In this document: positions 1-5,292 of the stretch, piece after piece | How the letters are laid out: each line of letters opens with the position of its first letter | How positions within the stretch are numbered: the first letter of the stretch is position 1 | Origin: JALHFZ01 sp964483085 | GTDB taxonomy: Bacteria > Synergistota > Synergistia > Synergistales > Aminobacteriaceae | Reading direction: 5' to 3' | Length of the DNA stretch: 11,113 nt | Assembly (NCBI GenBank): GCA_964483085.1 | Contig: CAYZZX010000054.1 | Location: 1 to 11,113 of the forward strand | The notes under the pieces: generated by a model | The model's input: the letters and a program-made list of their open reading frames with translations, nothing else | Databases searched by the model: none | Told to the model about the DNA's origin: nothing | Program-made: the position numbers and the translations under genes

Positions 1-693
1 ATTACCCTGGAAAAACAGCCTTCCCCGGTCGCATTTCTGTCGTCGACCATGCTCTTCAGAGTGGAAAATCGCTGGATTGGAGAGAATCACGAAAAAATTG
101 GAAGAAAGAAGCTCTATACTTACCACGTGGGGCAATATCTGCCTGATTGGCACCCCTGGGAAAAGTACGACGAATTTTTCGTCGGTGACTCGAGGACGAA
201 CGCCCTCCGTGAAATTTTGTGCATCGAGCTGCCCTGGCTGACCCGGTCTTTTGGTGATGTGGAGGATTTCCGGTGTCGGTGGGGGCGCATCAGTTCTCTG
301 AACCTGCCCTATCCCGATACCTGCCAGATTCTCCTCACCCATTCCGGCGGGACCCTGGGATGTCTCACCTTGGACTGCGTCTCCAGACAGGCTGTGAGGG
401 ACATGAGAATCGACGGTGAAAAAGGGATGATCCGGTGGCAGGGCACTATGGAATCCCTTCAATTTTTCGCACCGGGAGAAGCACCGATGACTCCCCTGAT
501 GGACCAAAGAGCGCTTGAAAGGCACCCCGGATATGCCGAATTCATAAGTGAGGGCCCCTATCTCGAAGAACTAAGGGCTTTTTTTGATAGAATCGCCGGC
601 AAAGCCGAAAAATATAAAGGATACAGCTATGAAGAACACCGGAAGATTCTTTTTTTTGCGGATGAACTGGAAAATGAATGGAGAAGTTCATGA
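1..693 (+). CDS. Gfo/Idh/MocA-type oxidoreductase, C-terminal part (5' end outside window)
   Basis: The reading frame is open from the first base (230 codons, stop TGA 691-693), so the N-terminal NAD(P)-binding Rossmann part lies outside the window. The ATG at 49 is probably internal, because the frame before it has no stop and the visible part is only the C-terminal domain of the family. It resembles the downstream gene: both have a YLPDW segment, then a conserved tyrosine five residues later, then a helix ending in FG. In the downstream protein that helix carries the family motif DLIHEVD; here the aligned residues read ILCIELP, so the usual catalytic His is Ile (codon 223-225) and the Asp is Pro (232-234). 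It may therefore be an inactive or altered paralogue. The family normally oxidises or reduces sugar derivatives with NAD(P). It overlaps the next gene by four bases (ATGA), so the two are translationally coupled. Family call is fairly sure; substrate unknown. Confidence 0.8.
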   Translation: MTLEKQPSPVAFLSSTMLFRVENRWIGENHEKIGRKKLYTYHVGQYLPDWHPWEKYDEFFVGDSRTNALREILCIELPWLTRSFGDVEDFRCRWGRISSLNLPYPDTCQILLTHSGGTLGCLTLDCVSRQAVRDMRIDGEKGMIRWQGTMESLQFFAPGEAPMTPLMDQRALERHPGYAEFISEGPYLEELRAFFDRIAGKAEKYKGYSYEEHRKILFFADELENEWRSS

Positions 694-1616
694 AGGTCTG
701 TTTTTTCGGAATGGGGTCTATCGGAACCCGCCATGTTCACAATCTTAGGAAGAGCATGGAGAAAAAAGAGAAGAATGTGGAGATCCACGCCTTTCGCTCA
801 TCTCCGGGAAGCGGTGTTCCCAGAGAATATGTGGATAAAAACATTTTTCAGTGGGCATTTCTTGAGCCCCCTTACGATGCAGTCTTTATAACAAATCCAA
901 CATCTCTGCACTATGAGACCCTTTCCAAGGCGATGGATCTGGCTTCCGCTTTTTTTATTGAAAAACCTGTTTTTCATTCCTCATCCCTTCTCCTTGACGA
1001 ACTTATGCCTCTGAAAAAAAAGATCACCTACGTTGCATGCCCCCTGCGGTTTCATCCCCTTCTGGTGCATCTTAAACAGGATTTTTCCGATAAGGTTCTT
1101 GTGGCCCAGGTCACCTCGTCCTCCTATTTGCCTGACTGGCGAAAAGGCAGAGACTACAGAACATCCTACAGCGCCAGTAGGGAAATGGGAGGGGGCGTGG
1201 CTCTTGATCTCATTCATGAAGTAGACTATGTCCGTCATCTCTTCGGCATTCCCGAAAAATGCCAGCGTGCCGCGGCACAATTTTCTTCCCTTGAAATAAA
1301 AAGCGATGACTATGCGGCGTACCTTTTGACTTATCGCGATAAAGGGGTGGAAATTCACCTCGATTATTTCGGCAGGACACCTCAAAGAGAGATCAGACTG
1401 ATCTGCGAAAAAGGGACATATCTCGGTGATCTGCTGAAGAACACTCTGACGAACCTGACCACGGGGGAAGAAATTGTCTTTCCTTATACGGATATCTACA
1501 TGGAGGAGATGGAATACTTCCTGAAGATGGCCCGAGGGAATACAGCCACCTTCAATGATGTTTTTTCCGCCGTGGAAACCCTGAGACTCGCCGAAGGGAG
1601 AAACTGCCATGATTGA
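690..1616 (+). CDS. Gfo/Idh/MocA family oxidoreductase
   Basis: This is a cytoplasmic NAD(P)-dependent sugar-derivative dehydrogenase or reductase by family. I chose the ATG at 690 (308 aa) over one at 678, because GGAG at 680-683 is well placed six bases before it, the ATGA overlap with the previous stop is typical, and the protein then begins directly at the Rossmann strand. Seen motifs: dinucleotide-binding GMGSIG at residues 7-12, NPTSLH before the second half of the fold, EKP at 91-93 (lysine and proline characteristic of the family), and DLIHEVD at 173-179 with the expected catalytic His176 and Asp179. It is slightly shorter than the common 330-350 aa but looks complete. It overlaps the following cytidylyltransferase gene by eight bases. 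From context it probably makes or modifies a nonulosonic acid precursor; the exact reaction cannot be read from the sequence. Confidence 0.9.
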   Translation: MKVCFFGMGSIGTRHVHNLRKSMEKKEKNVEIHAFRSSPGSGVPREYVDKNIFQWAFLEPPYDAVFITNPTSLHYETLSKAMDLASAFFIEKPVFHSSSLLLDELMPLKKKITYVACPLRFHPLLVHLKQDFSDKVLVAQVTSSSYLPDWRKGRDYRTSYSASREMGGGVALDLIHEVDYVRHLFGIPEKCQRAAAQFSSLEIKSDDYAAYLLTYRDKGVEIHLDYFGRTPQREIRLICEKGTYLGDLLKNTLTNLTTGEEIVFPYTDIYMEEMEYFLKMARGNTATFNDVFSAVETLRLAEGRNCHD

Positions 1617-2376
1617 AGCCCTTATTACCCTCTGCGGCCGGGGAGGGTCCCGGGGACTGAAAAACAAGAATATCCGCCCTCTCTGCGGCATCCCTCTTAT
1701 AGCCTGGACTCTTTTCGACGCGGAAAAGGCTTTTGAAAACGCGAAGGATATTCGAAAGACCGTAGCAGTGGACAGCGATTCTGACCTGATACTTGAAACT
1801 GCTCAGCATTTCTCCCCAAACATCCGATTACATAAACGGAGGGAAGACCTCGCAGGAGATCGGATTGCGAAGATGGCTGTGATAGGGGAAGTCTTCAGAG
1901 ATATATCCGCTGAGACGGGAAAGCGGTTTGACCTTGTGATCGATCTTGATATAACTTCACCCCTCCGAACCGGCGAGGATATTGAGAATGCCGCAGGCCT
2001 TTTCTTCAGTGAAAAAAATGATGTTATTTTTTCCGTCGTTCCCTCCCGAAGAAATCCCTATTTCAATATGGTGGAGCGGAACATTTCGAGAAAATTCGCC
2101 CTGTCAAAGCCCTCTGATTTCGTTGCCCGTCAACAGGCCCCAGAGGTTTTCGACATGAACGCGTCACTTTACATATATAAACCAGATGTTTTTTCCAGGG
2201 GTGTCTTATCGCCGGTTTCCGTTGATTTTGGAATTTACGAGATGCGTGATTATGGGGTGATCGATATCGACGATGAAGCCGATCTCAAGCTGATGGAGTT
2301 GATTTTGCGGTATGGAGATCCCCTTCTTTCAGAAGGGTTGAGAAGGAAGAAGGCTGCTCTTACAAGCTGTGTATAG
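1609..2376 (+). CDS. Acylneuraminate (CMP-nonulosonate) cytidylyltransferase family protein
   Basis: By family this enzyme activates a nonulosonic acid (sialic, legionaminic or related) with CTP to give the CMP-sugar used by glycosyltransferases. The start is ATG 1609, preceded by AAGGGAG at 1594-1600. The N-terminal nucleotide-binding signature RGGSRGLKNKN is at residues 11-21, matching the family's ARGGSKGIxxKN. The second signature is LDITSPLR at 113-120, matching LQPTSPLR, with Asp and Ile in place of the usual Gln and Pro. A VVPSRRNPYFNM segment (143-154) follows, as is usual for the family. Length is 255 aa against the usual 220-235. It is cotranscribed with a CBS-domain nucleotidyltransferase downstream, a pairing that matches legF/ptmB with ptmE in Campylobacter, so CMP-legionaminate synthetase is my preferred guess. 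3-deoxy-manno-octulosonate (KDO) cytidylyltransferase is less likely given this context. Confidence 0.85.
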   Translation: MIEALITLCGRGGSRGLKNKNIRPLCGIPLIAWTLFDAEKAFENAKDIRKTVAVDSDSDLILETAQHFSPNIRLHKRREDLAGDRIAKMAVIGEVFRDISAETGKRFDLVIDLDITSPLRTGEDIENAAGLFFSEKNDVIFSVVPSRRNPYFNMVERNISRKFALSKPSDFVARQQAPEVFDMNASLYIYKPDVFSRGVLSPVSVDFGIYEMRDYGVIDIDDEADLKLMELILRYGDPLLSEGLRRKKAALTSCV

Positions 2377-2400
2377 AACGACTGGGAGAGAAGGGGTAAT

Positions 2401-3456
2401 ATGGCGGCATTTTCAAATCAGCAGGATGTGAAAAAGATTCTCTTCCATGAATCGAAGACGATTCTTGAGGCGATACAGGGTCTGAACGATACCGCCTCTC
2501 AGATACTCTTCATCGTTGATGATGCCGGTAAGCTCAACGGAACCCTGACCGACGGAGATATCCGCCGGGGGATCAGCCAGGGAAAAGATCTGTCCACCCA
2601 GGTCCGGCATATATGCAACGCCGAGCCCAAGATCCTTTCCTTCCACTCTCTTCATAAGGCAAAAGAAATGATGGAACGCTACGGGATCAGCCGCATTCCC
2701 GTCGTCAATAAAAAAGGGGTACCCGTGTCGGTGATTTACCTAGAAGATGTTTTTTCAGGGGATTCATCGATCGAAAAACAGGAAAACCAGGTCGTCATCA
2801 TGGCAGGGGGGCGGGGGAGCAGACTTGACCCCATCACCCGTATCGTTCCGAAACCCCTTCTTCCCATCGGCGATAAACCCATGATGGAGCTGATCATGGA
2901 ATCCTTCGGAAAGAGCGGATTCTCCGAGTTCCTTCTTTCCATAAATTACCGGAAGGATTTCATAAAGACCTACTTGGCCGAACGGAGCGATCTTCCCTTT
3001 TCCATCTCCTGCATCGAGGAAGAGACCTTCCTCGGCACCGCCGGAAGCCTCGCCCTGATGAAAGACCGGCTGACCCGAACGTTTTTTGTCAGCAACTGCG
3101 ATATTCTGGTGGACGTTGATTATCTTGCCGCCCTCGAGTTTCACCAGCAGAACAGCTATGCTTTCACGATCATCGGGGCTTTGAAAAAGGTAAATGTTCC
3201 CTACGGTGTCATTCATCTCAAGGGGGGCGACTTCGACCGGGTGGAAGAGAAGCCCGATGTTCCGCTGATCGTCAATACCGGGGTCTATATTTTGGAACAG
3301 AGCTGCATCGACCTGATTGAGTCCGGTGAAAAAGTGGATATGCCCGATCTGATTGCCCGGATACGAAATCAGGGCGGAAAAATAGGTGTCTTTCCTGTTC
3401 ACAGAAAATGGATCGATATCGGCCAGTGGGGGGAATATAAACAGGTTCAGCAGTGA
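2401..3456 (+). CDS. CBS-domain sugar-phosphate nucleotidyltransferase (PtmE-like)
   Basis: The protein (351 aa) has two N-terminal CBS repeats, roughly residues 8-62 and 68-122. The first contains FIVDDAGKLNGTLTDGDIRR and the second a matching RIPVVNKKGVPVSVI strand. An NTP-transferase domain runs from about 130 to the end. Its pyrophosphorylase signature, MAGGRGSRLDPIT with KPLLPIGDKPM after it, begins at 134, and NCDILVDVD carries the metal-binding Asp. Length and order match PtmE of Campylobacter, known as a glucosamine-1-phosphate guanylyltransferase that starts the GDP-sugar route to legionaminic acid. Mannose-1-phosphate guanylyltransferase or another sugar-1-phosphate substrate is possible. 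The CBS pair probably binds an adenosine or guanosine ligand as a regulatory domain (inference). The start ATG 2401 follows AAGGGG at 2391-2396, 24 bases after the previous stop. It is the last gene of the sugar operon; a 451-base gap follows. Confidence 0.85.
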   Translation: MAAFSNQQDVKKILFHESKTILEAIQGLNDTASQILFIVDDAGKLNGTLTDGDIRRGISQGKDLSTQVRHICNAEPKILSFHSLHKAKEMMERYGISRIPVVNKKGVPVSVIYLEDVFSGDSSIEKQENQVVIMAGGRGSRLDPITRIVPKPLLPIGDKPMMELIMESFGKSGFSEFLLSINYRKDFIKTYLAERSDLPFSISCIEEETFLGTAGSLALMKDRLTRTFFVSNCDILVDVDYLAALEFHQQNSYAFTIIGALKKVNVPYGVIHLKGGDFDRVEEKPDVPLIVNTGVYILEQSCIDLIESGEKVDMPDLIARIRNQGGKIGVFPVHRKWIDIGQWGEYKQVQQ

Positions 3457-3552
3457 AAGTACTTTTCGTTTTGGTTTGATTTACTGGTATTATGCTTTTA
3501 CCGTAATTCATGTACACAGAGAGCATATATATAGTATTGATTTTTTACCAAT

Positions 3553-3590
3553 GAAAAGGGAAAGTACAACAAAAACCCTTTTCTATTTTT
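3553..3590 (+). terminator. Possible weak intrinsic terminator of the sugar operon
   Basis: An 8-bp perfect inverted repeat, GAAAAGGG (3553-3560) with CCCTTTTC (3576-3583), encloses a 15-base loop and is followed by TATTTTT. It lies about 100 bases after the stop of the last sugar gene. The stem has only three G-C pairs at its closing end plus one at the base, so it is weak. It shares base 3583 with a second AT-rich stem (CTATTTTTGC 3583-3592 with 3597-3607, one bulged A, TTTT loop), so the two stems would compete. Confidence 0.35.
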
Positions 3591-3686
3591 GCTTTTGCAA
3601 AAAATAGCAAACACAATCTGCTCTCGAATATAAAAATAGAGCCCCTTATAATTCGCAGAAAAAATTCACCCCCAGAGCACACCCCC

Positions 3687-3715
3687 TTGTATTGATATTT
3701 TCCGCACTGTATAAT
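3687..3715 (+). promoter_or_regulatory. Candidate sigma-70-type promoter for the secretion operon
   Basis: A perfect -10 element TATAAT is at 3710-3715. Seventeen bases before it is TTGTAT (3687-3692), which matches the -35 consensus only in its first three bases. A better -35-like TTGATA at 3692-3697 is too close (12-base spacer). Transcription would begin near 3722, giving an untranslated leader of about 185 bases before the ATG at 3908. AT-rich DNA produces such hexamers by chance, so this is a moderate call. Confidence 0.4.
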
Positions 3716-3783
3716 ATCTGAAGATTGGGTTTAGGAACTCTTAAAAAGGGGTATACAAAATAATCGTCGGTTGAACTGTTCAT

Positions 3784-3832
3784 AATCCCGGAGCAGATTT
3801 CCTCTGATCAGGAGATTCTTTCCGGGATTTTT
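3784..3832 (+). terminator. Terminator-shaped hairpin in the leader of the secretion operon
   Basis: A perfect 9-bp inverted repeat, AATCCCGGA (3784-3792) with TCCGGGATT (3821-3829), is followed by further T residues, giving the ATTTTTG end typical of an intrinsic terminator. Inside it a second stem forms from TCCT (3800-3803) and AGGA (3810-3813) around a 6-base loop, extendable outward by G-T and A-T pairs. It could end read-through from the sugar operon, or act as an attenuator if transcription starts at the promoter candidate near 3687-3715. The end of the hairpin is about 75 bases before the outer-membrane protein gene. Confidence 0.6.
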
Positions 3833-3907
3833 GTATTCGCACATTTCGTTCCGCAAGTTCGTTTCAGTGATGAGATCAGATCTTTCCAACCATTGGAGGA
3901 GACCATA

Positions 3908-5284
3908 ATGAGAATACCTGTGCGCTGTTTTTGTGCTCTTACACTTTTTCTTTTCTGTTTTTCCTTTTTTCCGGCAGCGCAGCGGGCCCATGGCTTTACA
4001 GTCAACGAGTCCGTTTCCCGGTCGGTTCTTTCGAACCCCGAGGTGCAGGAAAAATGGTATGCCTTCACCGCGTCGAAGGAGGAGCAGGAGGCGGCCAGGG
4101 GCGGCTTTCGTCCCCGCCTTGACCTGAACGCCGGCGTGGGGTGGGAGAACCTCGACGGCAAGGGGTACGACGGCCGCGACCAGTATGACTACACCCGAAA
4201 CAGCGTCTCCCTGACTCTGAGCCAGATGATCTACGACGGCAACCTGACGGCAAGCCAGGTGAAGAAGCTCAGTCATTCCAAGAAGATGCGCTACTTCGAT
4301 CTTCTGGGCACTATGGAGATGGTCGCTCTGAACGCCGTGAAGAGCCACGAGGACGTGGTGCGGTACCGTGAGATGACTCTGTTGGCCGCAGAGAACCTGA
4401 GGCGCCACGAGATGCTGCTGAAGAAGATCGACGACCGGACGAAGGCCGGGGTGGACAGCTCCGTCAACCTCGAGACCACCAGGGGAAGGCTCGCCCTCGC
4501 GAAGGTGAACCTCGTGACGGAGGAGAGCAACCTCCACGACGCCTGCACCCAGTACATCCGGGTCGTCGGCGAGGCGCCCTGCGCCGAACTTGAAAAATCC
4601 GCCGTGGATATCCCTCTTCCCGGCACCCCTGAAAATGCAGTGGATGAGGCCCTGGCAAATTCACCGAGACTCTCGTCCACCAGGGAAAATGCCCTTCTCT
4701 ACCGGTCGGCGGCGGATGAGCAGCGTGCCCGCATGAGCCCCAGGCTCGATCTGCGGGCAGGACTCAACTTTGAAAATGATGTGGACGGCACTGAAGGGCG
4801 GCGGGATAAGGCCATGGTGGAGCTTCTCCTCCGGTTTAATGTCTTCGACGGCGGAAGCGACCGGGCGACGATCCGGCGGTATCAGGAACTCTCAAAGCAG
4901 ACCGATGAGACGGTGAAGAAGACCGAGCGGGAGGTCCGCCAGTCGGTGCTCATCGCCTACAACGACATCCTGGCCATCGAGGCCCAGCTTCCCTCCCTTG
5001 CCCAGCACCAGAAGTCGGCGGAGATCATGAGGCAGGCCTATGCCCAGCAGTTCGAGGTGGGGCGACGCAGCCTCCTTGATGTGCTCGACGCCGAAAATGA
5101 AGCCTATCAGGCAGAGAGGGCCTACAAAAACGCCCTCGTCAATCTTGTCATCACCAAGGCCCGCTTTCTTGCGGAACGAGGGGAGCTGCTCTCCTACTTC
5201 AACGTGAAGCGGGAGGATGTTCCCGCCCTTCAGAAAGCCGACGCCACCAGAGCGAGCTTTGCCTCCGGCGAGGTAGGGAAGTAG
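3908..5284 (+). CDS. TolC-family outer-membrane efflux protein of the type I secretion system
   Basis: This is the outer-membrane/periplasmic exit tunnel of the secretion system (LapE/TolC role). I start it at ATG 3908 (458 aa) rather than the in-frame TTG at 3893, because GGAGGAG at 3895-3901 is an ideal ribosome binding site six bases upstream and would lie inside the longer version. Residues 1-29 form a signal peptide: basic start, hydrophobic Leu/Phe core, probable cleavage after AHG. The mature part has the two internal OEP repeats: the first carries LSQMIYDGN before a long amphipathic helix, the second carries FNVFDGGSD in the equivalent place. A C-terminal segment with QFEVGRRSLLDVLDAENE is characteristic of the family. 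Two cysteines (C213 and C225) at the end of the first repeat could form a disulphide, which is unusual. It is the first gene of the operon, eight bases before the ABC transporter start. Confidence 0.93.
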   Translation: MRIPVRCFCALTLFLFCFSFFPAAQRAHGFTVNESVSRSVLSNPEVQEKWYAFTASKEEQEAARGGFRPRLDLNAGVGWENLDGKGYDGRDQYDYTRNSVSLTLSQMIYDGNLTASQVKKLSHSKKMRYFDLLGTMEMVALNAVKSHEDVVRYREMTLLAAENLRRHEMLLKKIDDRTKAGVDSSVNLETTRGRLALAKVNLVTEESNLHDACTQYIRVVGEAPCAELEKSAVDIPLPGTPENAVDEALANSPRLSSTRENALLYRSAADEQRARMSPRLDLRAGLNFENDVDGTEGRRDKAMVELLLRFNVFDGGSDRATIRRYQELSKQTDETVKKTEREVRQSVLIAYNDILAIEAQLPSLAQHQKSAEIMRQAYAQQFEVGRRSLLDVLDAENEAYQAERAYKNALVNLVITKARFLAERGELLSYFNVKREDVPALQKADATRASFASGEVGK

Positions 5285-5292
5285 GAGGAGGT

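Larger units (their letters stand above)
3457..3907 (+). other. AT-rich intergenic region between sugar operon and secretion operon
   Basis: No convincing gene is present in this 451-base stretch. It is clearly richer in A and T than either side, especially 3457-3720, with several A and T runs. An extended -10-like TGGTATTAT lies at 3485-3493 without a good -35 element, and a TATAAT at 3647-3652 also lacks one. The stronger elements (AT-rich hairpins, a promoter candidate and a terminator-like hairpin) are listed separately. An open frame at 3386-3607 runs through the end of the upstream gene into this gap, but its sequence looks random and it has no clear ribosome binding site. Confidence 0.7.

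Noticed and set aside
49..51. ATG as the start of the first oxidoreductase
   Set aside because: The frame is open upstream to base 1 and the protein from here lacks the whole cofactor-binding domain, so this is almost certainly an internal Met.
981..1691. Minus-strand open frame (236 codons) over the second oxidoreductase and the cytidylyltransferase start
   Set aside because: It is antisense to genes with clear motifs and shows no family signature of its own.
3456..3465. Perfect palindrome AAAGTACTTT at the end of the sugar operon
   Set aside because: It is short, AT-rich and overlaps the stop codon; a chance occurrence is likely and no second full copy is present.
3386..3607. 73-codon + strand frame running out of the CBS-nucleotidyltransferase gene into the gap
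   Set aside because: Half of it overlaps a real gene in another frame, it has no good ribosome binding site, and the protein is low-complexity text from AT-rich DNA.
3731..4537. Long open frame on the minus strand (268 codons)
   Set aside because: It lies mostly antisense to the well-supported TolC-family gene and the leader, has no recognisable domain, and its His/Leu/Val-rich text is typical of the reverse frame of a GC-rich gene.
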